Assembly: GCA_002633005.1 (NCBI GenBank)
Contig: NMRA01000078.1
Span: 505,868-569,867, forward strand
Source: Phoronis australis
Taxonomy: Eukaryota; Phoronida; Phoronidae
Direction: 5' to 3'
DNA length: 64,000 nt
In this document: piece by piece, positions 31,179 to 44,085 of the stretch
How the letters are laid out: every line of letters begins with the position of its first letter
Position numbering within the stretch: position 1 is the first letter of the stretch
Made by a program: the position numbers and the translations under genes
The notes under the pieces: generated by a model
Told to the model about the DNA's origin: nothing
What the model saw: only the letters and a program-made list of their open reading frames with translations
Databases searched by the model: none

Positions 31179-33733
31179 ATGAACTACTGTTTTAAGCTGG
31201 ACCAGCAGCCATGGAAACGTTTATCTCATGATATATGACTGATAAATAGTTCACTTCCAGTGAAATAACGTTGAAAGTTCTCGTGCGAATTCCTGGTGCT
31301 CCCAACTGAACGAAAACAACATGTGTCAAAGGCGTCACTTAATTTGTTTTTCTATCGTCTTGCTGAGTACAGTACATGTATATTTGTGTTTATTCTGAAA
31401 TAGATATTTATGCATAATTAATGGATATGAATACCATGTACATGTAAACACAGCAAAATGCTCCCATTCACACATATACGCGCAACCACACAAATTTTCT
31501 TAAAATATCACGTCTTTATAAAAGATTTTTTACATTAAAAACACGTTCTTTAACTTAAATGTCCATGTTGAAAAATGTGCAATTAAAAAGCGATTTGTCA
31601 TGGACTTTATGACATTAATATGCTTATCCAAAAGGCACAACTAATGCGTACACGCATCATTTTTGAAGTCTCAATTTTAGGGTAGGCAAACTTCAATGAA
31701 CTATAAAGCATCTCCTTGATTCAATACTGATGTTTTTGATTTTGTAACGGAAATCAGATCTGTTATAAAACCACTTATGTGAGCATAAAGGTCTTGGCGA
31801 CTAAATACTAAAGAGATGAAATTTGAAAATCCTTCTTCAAGTCTTAAAAAAATTCGGATGACCCCGTTCAGTCGTCGGCATGATAAAAATACTTTCCTAA
31901 CTGAGCAAATCCCACTTGAAAACTTGAAAATTATAATTACAAGCCTTTGCAGTTTCTTGGAGGTAACTATTATCGCAATATTGCAATGTTGATCATACAG
32001 GTACTGCATCACCCCTGTAGTTACATGTCTAGCAAACTGAGCTCAAAAGCGAAGCTGCATATGACAGTTATTTTGTTCAATGACCTTAGAAGTCAACGGT
32101 CATGGTTAGCCTCGCAGATTCCTGCGAAAAACAAATTATTTCATAAAACAAAAAGGACAGTTTTTATGAAAAATGTATTGCCTGAGATATATTTATTTAA
32201 TTTTGTCACTTCATTATGCCACCTTTGTTACCAGTTTGTTGGGTTTTGTGATTTTCACCCTGCTTCTGAAATCTGGAGATAACTTGCCCCAAGCCGAACT
32301 TGGAAATCGCATTTTTAAAAAGATAAACAAGCACGTGCCTAGATACAGTATAACATCAATTTCTTGGGCACCGTAGGTTTCTTTGATCATTATGGATTTA
32401 AAGATATATCGCTACATTGGTTTCAAGCCTCCCTTAAATGGTAACACCAGTAAATTTAGTTCCTACAGTATGTTAAGAGCATCGCTCTGGGCCTTCTAGT
32501 GCCATGAATTATCAATTATATATATATATTAGGCGTATTGTCTTGCTTTTGCCTACGTCACCGCGAGAATCGCTTTTTAATTCAGACAGCTGCGAATAAC
32601 ACCCGCACGCAATGGTGTCCTATTCAGACCCCTATTCAATACAACTGTTTTTGGTCTTATAGGTTGTTTTGCCTGGGATCTCGCGGTGACGCAATATGGC
32701 ACGCAAACGCAGCTCCACCTATCATTTGACGGGCCTACATTTACGTGATTGAATTTGGGCTTTCTTATTTTGCTAAAGCTTTGCTAGGACTACCTGGTTA
32801 ATCCAATACATGTACATCTAAGATAATAAAATTTCGTTGAAGTTAGGCTTGAAGAGCTGTATTTTAAAAGTTGTTTGATGAAGTGTGACCCTTGGTTGCA
32901 AAGGTATGCAATAGTTTTGAAATACAACAATGTCGAAGTCGAATTCTCCTACAATAGAATACAAAGGTCATGTGCGGGAGTTGGAATTATGATCACACAA
33001 CCTGAAAAGTGCACGCTCATTAAATTCGTGGCAAAAGAAAGACGCTAATGGTGTCTCCTCGTAGTCATAAGATATCAGTGACACCTGCAGGTTAGAGCAC
33101 ACGTGTCATGTGAACCATGCTGGGAGATGTTCTGTTGCATGTAGGATAACCAAAATATGAGAATATATCACAACTGTAATATCTTACACATGTAGGTTGT
33201 CTCGCGATCGTTTAAAAATACTACATATACTCTTGCTTGTACGTAATGTCACCACATTAATACCGCTCACTCTCCACAATGATACTAACATTTTGGTCAT
33301 GATATTCATTGAGTTCAACACAGAACCTCGATGTCTTGGACTTTTTCACTAGTTTTGTTGATGGTTTTTATGACGCTGTTCATCTTATTCATTTCTATTT
33401 CAAATGTGCACCACCATCGTCGTTTAGTGGAATTGGGAATTAAACTAAATTATCTTGAAGTTTCTTTAATGTTGAAATAACAGGAACAATGATATATTGG
33501 TTCGAGGTTGAATTCTCGTCTTGAAGATGTATTTTACCCAGTAGCCTTGGCGAAATTTTTTCTTAAGTTTAAAGTTCCTGAAAATAAACATTACCCATAA
33601 CAGAATCTTCAAACCCCAGAGACAGCCATCCTCGCCATGTTTGAGCTGTCACTGTATTTTAATTCAGCGTATAACTGACATAGTAGAAGCAAGCAAGCAG
33701 AGTAAATAAATACGGTAGTATAACGACCGGCCT
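31179..33733. other. Spacer between lectin units 1 and 2 (duplicated in the array)
   Basis: 31640-32000 is similar to 41265-41640 (for example attataattacaagcctttg followed by cag). 33290-33440 is similar to 38820-38965, 43140-43270, 48170-48290 and 52500-52630. A 14-base inverted repeat (gtcaccgcgaga core) lies at about 32557-32570 and 32678-32692. No gene is seen. Confidence 0.5.
33092..33116 (+). promoter_or_regulatory. Distal conserved E-box-like module, unit 2
   Basis: ttagagcacacgtgtcatgt followed by gaacc, then ggataacc about 35 bases on. Versions occur in the other units at about 38596, 42954, 47950 and 52306. It contains CACGTG and CATGTGA words. Function is inference. Confidence 0.4.
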
Positions 33734-33785
33734 ACGTGACAAAATCGTGATATTTTTGAGATAGCGCTCTGTCGTCTACATAAAT
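33734..33785 (+). promoter_or_regulatory. Lectin unit 2 core promoter
   Basis: cgtgacaaaatcgtgat, agatagcgctct and a variant TATA box (tacataaat, 33777-33785), 95 bases before the ATG. Confidence 0.65.
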
Positions 33786-33875
33786 TTTGTGAACTGTGTT
33801 GTTGTCAAAACTGATTCTTTTTCTCACCTGTCAATGCGTAGTACTTAGATCTGGAGTAATTCAAAGGGTACCAAG

Positions 33876-34941
33876 ATGTCATACCTGTCAGTCATTTTAA
33901 GTGTTGCTTTATGTCTTCCGTACGAATCTGTGACATTTAACGAGGGACAAATTGTTGATGATCCCTTGTTGGACATGTTCCGGAAACAGGAAGTATTGTT
34001 GCAGAAGGTGAATGGTTCGATAAGTAATCTGGACAGGAAGATCATAGCGCAAGTCCAGGATTTGAAACACGCAATTGCATCTCATGGGGATGAAATGGAG
34101 AAAATGACGAGAAAGCTGGAGTGTTTTTTTCGTGGCTTTTTTCCAAATGACTTTGGATGTTACAAATTTCTTTACGAGGATTTATCGTACGATGACGCCA
34201 TTTTGCGTTGCCGTCAGTATCAGAGTCACTTGGTTGAAGTGCAATCAAAGGACGAATATGAAGCACTGATATCCTTGATGGACCAACACGGTGCAGTGAA
34301 TAACAAGTGGTATCAACTGGGCGGCAGGAAGGTTAACAACGTGTGGATCTGGAGTCAATCAATGCAGCCCTTTACCTTCACAAACTGGAGAACATCAGGT
34401 AAAGTCAATTGATTCATCTGATTACTGTTGAGGTTTGGTTCGCAATTGAATCAGAATGGTGAATTGCAAAATACGCACAAGGTTAATTGAAAACATTTGC
34501 ACAATGCACTTTAGTTTATAAAGTGAATACCTTTAATTTTTCTTCAAAATTCTCTAACAGAAATACCGTCATGCATTTTATTGACCGATCATATTTCTTA
34601 AAAACTTCAAAATATTTGAATTAATATAGTCCATATTTGTAGAGCACAAATTGTTCATGTGGCTGTTGATTCCATTATGCTTGCTATTACATGATGCACT
34701 GATTGCGATAAAAAATACAAATAACGACGCTCATTAGAAAACTAAGGTTCTCTTCCAGTGCTTCGTCTCACCAATGATCAGACCTGTGCTTTGATTCATC
34801 AGTTACTTGCGACTTGTTGTGCTTGCAGGTGATGACGTGAAGGAATGTGCGTATTTTGTGTACCGTCCTGGCAATAGTGATCACAAGAAATGGAACGGCG
34901 AGGACTGCACGTACAAGATGTACCCCGTTTGTGAGATATAA
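33876..34941 (+). CDS. Secreted C-type lectin, unit 2 (exons 33876-34398 and 34829-34941)
   Basis: The spliced product has 211 residues. It has a signal peptide at 1-19 (VILSVALCLPYESV), then DDPLLDMFRKQEVLLQKV and a neck that differs from units 1, 3 and 6: it has an N-glycosylation sequon (NGS) and EMEKMTRKLEC. The lectin domain has FGCYKF, LRCRQYQSHLVEVQSKDEYE, LGGRKVNNVWIW, TFTNW, ECAYF, WNGEDC and PVCEI, so all six long-form cysteines are present. The EPN/QPD position is occupied by SGGDD, and WND is altered to WNG. Splice junction phase 1 (g|gt). It was probably the donor for the conversion tract in unit 5. Confidence 0.88.
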
Positions 34942-36436
34942 CTGGAAAGATGTTCAGATCAATTAAACGTAGCCTCATGTCCTAAAATGTAATTCACTGA
35001 TTACATCTTTGTTGTTACAATATCCTCCAACTTTTGCTGGTACAGGAGAATAGACGTGTCAGTTCAGCTATCGCGTTTGTGATTCTAAAATGATTACCAG
35101 TGGCAATAATTGATTACGATTCGCTACACCGTATCTTTGGTAAAGTAAGAAATAAAAGTGAACAAGGAATTTTAATACAGTATGATATTCGATCGTTGCT
35201 GACAACATATGATATTATAAGAACATGAAAATGTCAGACGCTGTTAAAACAGACTTAGTTCTACAGCACTGTTATCATCGGACGTCATTAAAAAATTAGA
35301 CCGCAGACCATACCTGAGTTTCATCAAAGAAACGAACTTCTGGTTAGAAAACGTGCTGCTAATGGTCGGCCTCAAATTTGTTTCCCAGATCAGGAGTGGA
35401 ATTTGGGCTAGCAAAAAGCTGACAGTTAGTTTTTCATAAAGATAAGGAAGACCCTTGAAAAAGTTCAATTATGGCAAAGTTTATAACGTTATGTCAGAGA
35501 AGTGGCAGATTGGATTCTCATGAACCTTTCAGAAACTGTGCTTTATACACTGTTCTACAACACTGTGCTTAGAATTGAGCCGTTGCTGAAAACTTTGTTT
35601 CTACGCATGTGTCGAGCTTGTCATGAAATCTGTGACATTCATGATACATATAATTCTTAGTATGTTAGTTTGATAGTGTTATTTCTTATTGATATTATTT
35701 CTTTGCTAGCCAATTGTTTTTGTTTATAGAAACTTGTTTTGGCTGTCAGCTGAGTCAGCGACCAACCCATCCGGTGCATCCACACATGTTTTGATGATCT
35801 CTGTAGTAAACAAGATTGCGTAATGGTCATTCACAGAAACATTGCCTCAAGACAGCTGACCATTACCATATATGGCAAACACAACAGAGTAGTTCAGATG
35901 ATTGTTGTGAAAGTTTTAGAGTTGCTTCCTGTTATTTTCCTGTAGAATATTGAATCATAAAGTTTAGTGCATGCAACCCACATATTTGTGACTTGTATAT
36001 AAATCCGTTCACTTGTCTAATAAAGACAGTCCTCATCTTGCTACTGCCAGTTGCTTTACTAGTGTAATTGAGTGTTCCNTACTGGGAAACGCCGAGGGGA
36101 AATAGCTCAGTACACCTAAGAGTGAACCGAGTGTTCATCGCAAGAGACAGGAATACATCTTGAAGAGACCGTGATCAAAGCTTCAAGAAGAATTTCTGTC
36201 ACTGTCAGATTTTAGTAGGCAAGGTGTGCGGCTGCGGTATTCTTTCCCCAGGCAGTACAAATTTCTTTCCAGAACATTTGACCCTGCCGTATCACAGAGT
36301 ACGGTAATCAGATATTCTTTTAAAGTGAATAACGAAGAATGCATTTAAAATATTGTATAGTACACAAACTATATGGATGTATTTATAAAAGTTGCATCAT
36401 AGATGTACATACTGAGGTAGAAAGCCAGCTAGCTGT
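34942..36436. other. 3' flank of lectin 2
   Basis: Holds the poly(A) signal and a single unresolved base at 36079. No gene is seen. Confidence 0.45.
35151..35156 (+). terminator. AATAAA polyadenylation signal of lectin 2
   Basis: About 210 bases after the stop codon. A homologous AATAAA lies at 44347-44352 in unit 4. Confidence 0.5.
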
Positions 36437-37012
36437 ATGAAGACTATCGTCAAAATACAGCTAGGTAGCTGTGTGTAGAGCTCCGTTCTAAACACCGAAA
36501 TTTCACACAACCCGGGTGCTCACTACAGCTCGTCACCTGACCTCGTAGTGAAACTTAGAGCTAACAACCTGCAGGGGTGCATGCAGAATCTGGGAATAAA
36601 CCGACATTCACCTTGCCCTTTGCAGCCGTTCATAGAAGTACCCAAATCTAATCAACGTTATTTTTTTGTAATTCTCCACGTCGTTTTGAAAATAGTGCAT
36701 ACTCGTGACACGCGCACGGCGCGCCATTTCCTAAAATTTTACGATAGCTCTCGAGAGTTTGTTCTGAAACTGGGTTTTCTGGTATTAAAATAGTAAAAAC
36801 TTGTAACGAAATGAAACCACTTCCGATTGTATGACATGTATGCAACCTCGCAGTTGATTGAAGAACATGGAAATTGGCCAATAAGTGACGCAATGGCCGC
36901 GCCCAAAGAGCGCATGGCAATTTTAGCAGCAGAATAATTGAGAACGCCAATTTTCCAACACCCGGGTAAATAGTTTACTCAAGGAAGAGTAAAAAATTTT
37001 TAATGAGGCGTC
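36437..37012 (+). repeat. Dispersed repeat with CCAAT/CRE-like words, copy A
   Basis: Similar over its whole length to the minus strand of 62622-63272. Shared words include atgaagact.tcgtcaaaat, cagaatctggga, cgacattcaccttgcc, ggccaata.gtgacgcaa and tactcaaggaaga. GC-rich DNA follows (37060-37140 and 37410-37450). Confidence 0.7.
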
Positions 37013-39317
37013 ATTCATTTTGGTGGCGACAGGCCCGATGAAGCCGGAGGGAGTGAAATTCAGTAATCCAAAGGCCGTTGAGCTCTCTGGTTCCCTGCGT
37101 GCCGCTAGACGGGGCGGTAGCCGCGCCAGCACGCAGGTATCACTTAATTTTCCGCGGGAAATTTGTTTACACCGGCGTTTTTGATTGGCTAGTCGAATAT
37201 TCTCAACAGGCAGCAACTCAGTTAGGTCAGTGACACCTTTTGAAGAAAAGTTAACTTAACGCCCTCAGCCACTCCCGGCTGCGTACAGTTTGAACGGTGG
37301 CAAATTCTGTGGAAGATGACACTGTTTGGAAATTAGAGAGTGTTTAACCAATGACTACCATTTATTTGATGTGAAGAAAACGACTCACCAGTGCAGAGAG
37401 AACAAAGACCAGCAGCGGGCGGCGCCCGGCCCCCCGCTGGGCTCCGGCTGGAATGAAATGTTTACATGGGCACGGCAGTATATATTTTTCTGAATGATAG
37501 ACGGATTTTTAATTAATTTCACGATTCAAAGGATTCTACCTAATAAAGACAAAGATTTTAGAATATGGACCACTCATAGTTGCTGTGAAGAATTTAGTTA
37601 TGCATTCATCCAAAATTATACATCTTTATAAATTAATAGGGCCTTTGATGCCGTTTGGTATAATTACATTCCTTAGTATAAATTCAGGATGCAGTGACAA
37701 AAATATGATCAACTAATTACTCCAACTATCTAGCCTAAGATTTTAGATAAGGATTTCTTACAGTTAAAAATGGCCAAATATCATTTGTGGGGCTTTGAAA
37801 TATATTATGGATAGCTTATTACATTGTTTTCAGTGTAGGACACACAGACACCGAGCTACAAACTGATACAAACGTACGGTAGTTTTTCGAAATATACGTA
37901 CTCGCATTTGTTTTTAGGTCCTAAACCTTTCATTTATTATTGCAGAAAAATACACTCAGAAATGAAAGAACAATTATTTACATAAAGTACTACAAGGCAA
38001 CACTCAAAAGTGTCTTTTTGAGAGACTAATCAAGTGGGAGTAAATGAAAATTAGTGTTATTGCCGGGTTTGTTTACTAATTTGCCTGGAGATCACTGCTG
38101 GATGGAACCGTACCTAAAGAGTTTCATTTGATAAACAAAAACAAAATGAAAATCAAGCATGAACTTCCAGGCTTGCTTTGTTAACTACCACATTAGATCA
38201 AAACTCAGTTGAGCAGACAAGCAGAAAATTACTGTGCAAACTCACGCGGTCAGACCCGAGAAATCTCGGGGTTGCAAGCTATTACAATGGAATACATAAT
38301 CACGTGCCGAGCTGACATTCCATGTCTGAAGTTCTGCAATCACACCAAGGGTTTTCATTACTTACGTTCTTGGATCACATAACGTAGAAAATATATCTGA
38401 AACTAAATAAGGCGATCCAGATCCTCGCAAGGATACTATTGTTTCATGAAATGAAGAATACACATACATGTATAAAATACACAAGTACATGTGAAGTCGC
38501 TGTATTACGACATCAGTAACACGAGGTCCGGGCACACTGGTCATATGAACTGTGCAGGTACATGTACACTCGCAGTTTGCTTTAACAGAACCAGATTAGA
38601 GCACTAGTGTCATGTAAACAGAGTCTGCACATGTAAATTCTTACGTAGGATAACAGCCCCATTGAAATTGCAATACAAGTGTAAAACCTTGCTTGTAAAG
38701 GTAAACTGGCACTCGTTTGAAAATACTGCATGTACCCTTGGTTGTATAACACTATTACGTCACCACAGTAATAAGGTTCACACTTTGTCTACAGAAATTC
38801 AAATATTTTTTAGTTACCTTATGATTCACTGAATTGATCGCAAATCAAAACCTATTCGATGTTTTCGATTTCTTCGGTCACCTTGTGGACGATTTTCAGG
38901 ACAGTTTTAGTCTTGTACGTTTTCATTTCAAACGTGCACTGTCATCATCAGTTATTAAAAGGTACCATTATCGTAGCAATGACATGAACACTGACATAAA
39001 TTCTAAGTTCAGATCTCATTTTTGGAAATAAATTTCCATAGTCGTCTTGGCGATTTTTTCTCAAATTTACAGTTATGAGGAGTTACCTGTATTTTCTCAA
39101 GTAGCATTGGGAAAGTTTGTTTTCTCAAATTCCGCGTGGAAGTATTCATCACAGTTAATTTCATTTATTCCAGTTTGAAGTTTCCGATTTCGACTTCGCG
39201 TAATTAGCGCTGCGTGTTTTTTACCAGCCACTCATTTTTAGGGTTTGAAATATCATACCGGAGTGTACTCTATTCTGACAGTCCTATAAATGAATGCGGT
39301 AGTCTAAAGAAGGGCCT
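37013..39317. other. Spacer before lectin unit 3
   Basis: Includes GC-rich patches (37085-37130, 37415-37450), the reverse copy of the 21.1 kb repeat (38389-38456), an E-box-like module (38596-38618) and the array-wide upstream block (38820-38965). No gene is seen. Confidence 0.5.
38389..38456 (-). repeat. Dispersed repeat, second copy of 21118-21202
   Basis: Reverse complement of the GRIP intron 16 copy, with only a few differences (aatgaagaat to acgtagaaaa on the + strand). Confidence 0.65.
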
Positions 39318-39378
39318 GCGTGACAAAAATCGCGATGTTTCTTATGTAGCGCTCTACAGTCTATCAGTCTATATAAAT
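39318..39378 (+). promoter_or_regulatory. Lectin unit 3 core promoter
   Basis: gcgtgacaaaaatcgcgatg, tagcgctctac and tatataaat (39370-39378), 102 bases before the ATG. A small duplication (ctatcagtctat) lengthens the spacing. Confidence 0.7.
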
Positions 39379-39471
39379 GCTTTGACCTTCCGGTTTATCA
39401 AAGCTGTATCTCGTTTTCACGACGTGTCAATGCATAGTACATAGAACTGAAGAAATTCAAAACGTACCGAT

Positions 39472-40555
39472 ATGTCTTACCTGTCATTGATTTTAAGTAT
39501 TGCATTATGTCTTCCGTACATCTCGGTGACTTTAAACGAGGGACAAAGTCTTGATGACCCCCTGCTGGACATGTTCCGGAAACAGGAGGTTTTGTTGCAG
39601 AAGGTCGAAAAACAGGTGAATGACTCGATCAAGCAGCTGGACAGAAAGATCACTATGGAAGCCAAGAGATTGAAGAGTGCAATTGATGATGTCAACAAAG
39701 AAAAGCTATGTCCTCGTGGGTTCTTTAGCAATGATTTCAGCTGTTACAAATTCATCAATGAGAGATTATCGTACGATAACGCCACTTCACGTTGCCGTGA
39801 ATATGGGAGTCATTTGGTTGAAGTGCAATCAAAGGACAAATATGAAGCATTGATATCCTTGATGGACCAACGTCGTGAGGTGAACGAGTTCTATCACCTC
39901 GGCGGCAGAAAGGTTAACAACGTGTGGATCTGGAGTGAATCAAAGCAACCCTTAACCTTCACAAACTGGCTTGGACCAGGTAACAGCCAATTGCTTCGTC
40001 TGACTACTGTTGATTTTTGATTTGTATTTGAATATTGGTAGAGCCACGAAACTACGCAAAATTTTACTCACAAAATAGTTGCACAGTGCTGGGTACTATC
40101 AAAAATGAAGTCCCTGTACAGTCGTGGCGCCCTGAACTGTGTTCATTCGCTAATACAATTTCTCCCTTGCATTTTATTGGCCGAACATACCTGTTACCAA
40201 CCTCAAAGTTGTTTTTAATCAAATTATCTGTACCAGTAGATCACATGTTGTCAACTGTTGTTTATTGCATCAATTGTGCTGTTGGTAGATATATGAAGAG
40301 TATGCAAGATAAAGTTACCAACAACGACGCACGATTAAAAAGCGTTCTCTTCCACAGCTTCAGTGGTCTCACCAATGATTAGTTCTGTGCTTTGCGTCAT
40401 AACTATAAGTGTACATGTATAAGTGACGTCTTGTGCTTGAAGGTGATGACGTGGACGAATGTGCGCACATGCATTACCATCGAGGTGTTAGTTGGCACAA
40501 GAAGTGGCACAGGAGCTACTGCACAAACAAGTACTACTCTGTGTGTGAGATTTAA
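39472..40555 (+). CDS. Secreted C-type lectin, unit 3 (exons 39472-39979 and 40443-40555)
   Basis: The spliced product has 206 residues. It has a signal peptide at 1-19 (LILSIALCLPYISV), then DDPLLDMFRKQEVLLQKVEK and a neck with a sequon (VNDS). The FLT triplet before EKLC found in units 1 and 6 is missing. The lectin domain has CPRGFF, FSCYKF, SRCREYGSHLVEVQSKDKYE, LGGRKVNNVWIW, FTNW, ECAHM, WHRSYC and SVCEI. Cysteines are complete, there is no EPN or QPD, and WND is lost (WHR). The acceptor is ttgaag rather than the sisters' ttgcag, a weaker -3 base. The intron is 463 bases, phase 1. Confidence 0.87.
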
Positions 40556-43500
40556 TTGAAAAGATGCTCAGGTAAATTCAATAACTTTTGTCTTTAATCT
40601 ATTAATATTGTCATTGATTAATTCTTTCCTGTTTAAAGTCTAAGATCAAATTTTACGAAATTTCTAGTTTCAAAAAATGTGTGGCGCTGAAGAGACTGTT
40701 TGATTGTGAACATGAAACAACATGTACACAAAATAAGAAATTTCCGCATCCTGTGATGTCGCAGAATGAACTACTGGATCCGTTACGGCGGGAACGCTCA
40801 TCTTATATTACACGGCTGATAAACAGTTCATTTCCCGTGAGATAACGTTGACAGATCTCGTGTGAAGTCCTGGTATTCTCATGTGAACGCAGTGTGTCAA
40901 ATGCGTCACATAATTTTTTTGTATCGACTTGTGCTCATTTTTAAATACATATTAATGAACAATGGACATGGATATTATTGTACATACTACCATAGACTAC
41001 ATGTCTGTTGTCTATAATCTATGATACTACCAAATGCACACATTCACGCATAATAATACGAACATACACTCAGCCTCTCTCAAAATATTATGTCTTTTTA
41101 AAGTTTTTTTTACAATTTGACAAAAACACTCTTTATTTAAAATGCCCAAGTTTCACTAAAAATGTGTAATCTTTAAAGGAGGTAGCAACATTTTTACTTG
41201 TCATAATGAGTAAATATACATTTCATTTTTTGTTGGTTATCAAAACACAACCAATTCATCCATGCGTCATTTTTGAAGGGTTGGCAAACTCCATTCAACT
41301 CGAACACGTCACATTGAGTCACTAATCGTTTTGGTGTTTTTGTTGTAACGGATATCAAGTCTAATTACGATAAGGGATATTATGAGACCAATCTCATGTA
41401 CATGTATATGAGTTTAAAGGTGACTTAATTCACAACTCCGTTTTGGGGGCTAAATACTGAAGAAATGAAGTTTCAAATTGTGTAACAAACGTTTTCGAAT
41501 AAGCTCGGCCAGTCGGCGGCATATTTTTTAGAAATTCGAGTCCCTTAATGAGAAAATCCGATTTAAAAACTTGATAACTATAATTACAAGCCTTTGCAGT
41601 TTTATGGAGGAATCTGTTACCACAGTATTACAATATTGATCATTCATCATGATGTACATTCACTGTATCTATAATTACGTCCCGGGGAAGGCTGTAGCTG
41701 AAGCTTACATGTATGTGATTCAAAAGCCTTGGGGTAAGATAGTGATTAAAGTTGAAAATTCCTGCGGAAGGACAGCACAAAACAAAAGAATACCTTTTTA
41801 AGAAAAAAAGTATTATCTCAGCTTAACCAGTTTAATTTTGCTTAACTTTAAACATTCAAAACACTTCATGGTTGCCGATATTCTCACCTTAGTTGCTACA
41901 CTCGACTGTGTTGGATTTTGTGATTTTCATTCTCTTTTACTCTGGAAACTGGAGATAACAATCAACTATATTTTAAACCAGAGCAATTACAAAGCTACCG
42001 CTGCATGTTCACTGTTGCGTAAATTAGTAAAGTCTGGGACGTGCGCTAATTTTTGTCGCCGATAATGTCGCCCATAAACAATCGTATCGTTGGTGTGTGC
42101 TGTGTGTTCTAAATCAATGACACCATTAATAAAACATCTTAAGTCCTTCCGACACGTATCATACCGTCATGCTCTTACTAAACCAACTATATGCAGTCAT
42201 AGAACTGCGGATTACTACTTTGCAGTCACGAATGCCTAATGAAAAGACATTGGACGTCTTTTTAATGACAAGCAGAACACATGTCCTTAAATTTAAGGTA
42301 ATTGGATACCTTCTCTACTTGAGTCACACTTCAAAAATACAATTTGCCTTTTTAAATGAAATGATCAAGATTGTGGTTTTTTGACTACTGGGTTTTAGGT
42401 CTGAACAGGCCGTGCCAACTTCTCCAGACACCCGATTGTACCTAACAAAGTATATACAGATAGAACTTTCAAGTTTCTAGAGAAATTTCATATGTATGTT
42501 GCAGAATCAACTTACTCCGCGTCAAACCAGAAAACGTCATTTTAAGAAGGTAACGACAATCACGGTCCTTCATACAGTAAGACATCAATTTCGTGCACTC
42601 ACTGGTTTTCTTTCATCGTTTATTCAAGTTGTATTCTTACAAGATATGTTTAAAGAAATGTGGCTCTTGGTTGCGAAGGTATCCAATATCTTATTAATAC
42701 AACAATATCTGAGTCGCATTCTTTAACAATAGAATATATAAGTCACACGGTGGAGCTCCTTGCTGGTTAATTCCCTATCTAAATTTCTATGAGCACAAAA
42801 TATGAAAAGTGCGCGCTCATCTTAACTAGTAGTGTACGATAGCAATAACACCTGCAGACAGGATAGAGCACAGTCACGTGTTATGTGAACCAGGCGCGTG
42901 CATTTACACTAAACTAACAATGTGTTCTTACAGTAACACCAGATTAGAACACACGCTTCATGTGAATTGAGCTGGCATATGTTAAGTCGCATGCAGGATA
43001 ACCGTAACACGAGATCATAACAAACTGTAAAGTTCTGCAGATACTGGTTAATTTGCACTGTACTGTGCCTTTACTTGTACAAAACGATTATGCCACCGCA
43101 CTACTACGGCTCACATTCAACAAAAATACATTTTTGAGTCGTGATACTCACCCCATGTTTTCGATTGATTCTGTAATCTTGTAGATCATGTTTAGGACGT
43201 TTTTTAATCTTGTACGTTTTTGTTTCAAACATGCACTATTACCGCCGGTTATTGAAATTAGGAATAAAAGGGATTACAAGTCTAATTCCATTCTGACATG
43301 TCACTCTTAATATAATAACAATACTTGCAAAGGAGGATCACTGTTTCCAGATGTCAACATTACAAAAACAATTTCTACGAAATCACAACGTACGTAATAT
43401 TTGTGACATTGAACGATCTAATTAGAAATACACAGACAAACACGTGAAAACACTAAACGACTATATCAAGGGAATTTAGGTTTGGTAACATCAATGAAGA

Positions 43501-43794
43501 TGGATACTAAATCTTAGAAAAATATTCAGATATAGTTAAGCTGTTGCGAGTCATAAAGTAAAAGAGAAGCTCGCCGATTGGTAATGACTGGTAAATGGAG
43601 GTGTCATCAATATTTGCACCTTAAAGAAGTATGACTAATGAAGTCTGAGTTCAGTTTCCAATTTGATGAGGAATATTACCTCAGTAGGTTATGCGACATT
43701 TTTGATCTAATTTCAAACTCCTGAAAGTAGCCATTGCCAATTACAGTGACTAATCTCAAGACTTTGAGAGACTGGCGCAACGTCGCTAATTCAA
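40556..43794. other. Spacer and upstream half of unit 4 (no exon 1)
   Basis: Carries array-wide blocks at 41265-41640, 42150-42420 (similar to 47000-47170), E-box-like words at 42850-42967 and the upstream block at 43140-43270. The place where promoter and exon 1 should be passes directly into intron sequence at about 43795-43840. Confidence 0.6.
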
Positions 43795-43981
43795 GTGAGT
43801 AAATTCCAATATTTAATTCAAATTTTCTTTGTTTTTCTCACATGTAGCTGTTGACTGCAAGATACAATGTATACGACAGTAAATTGTTAAAGGTCGCACA
43901 TTAAGAATGATCCTTTTCCAGTACTTCGTCCCACCAATGTTTAGATGTGTACTTAGTTTCATCAATTTCTTGTGCTTGCAG

Positions 43982-44085
43982 GTCATGACGAGGAGGAAGG
44001 TGAGCAGTTTCTGTACAACCCTGTCAGTAGTGTTCACAAGAAGTATACTTACAAGGCATACTCGGCCGTTGGGGCATGGATTTAA
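43982..44085 (+). pseudogene. Lectin unit 4: orphan, decayed exon 2
   Basis: It has an intact acceptor (tgcttgcag) and is still open to a taa in the family position. The protein has lost the conserved Cys after the first acidic stretch (EEGEQF), the W-D-C motif (reads KKYTYKAY) and the terminal VCEI (reads GAWI). No exon 1 or promoter lies upstream, so the unit is a deletion pseudogene. Confidence 0.8.

Noticed and set aside
40015-40020. Reading lectin 3 exon 1 through its donor to a stop at 40018
   Set aside because: Read-through loses half the lectin domain. The donor at 39980 and acceptor at 40442 give a complete domain, as in all sisters.
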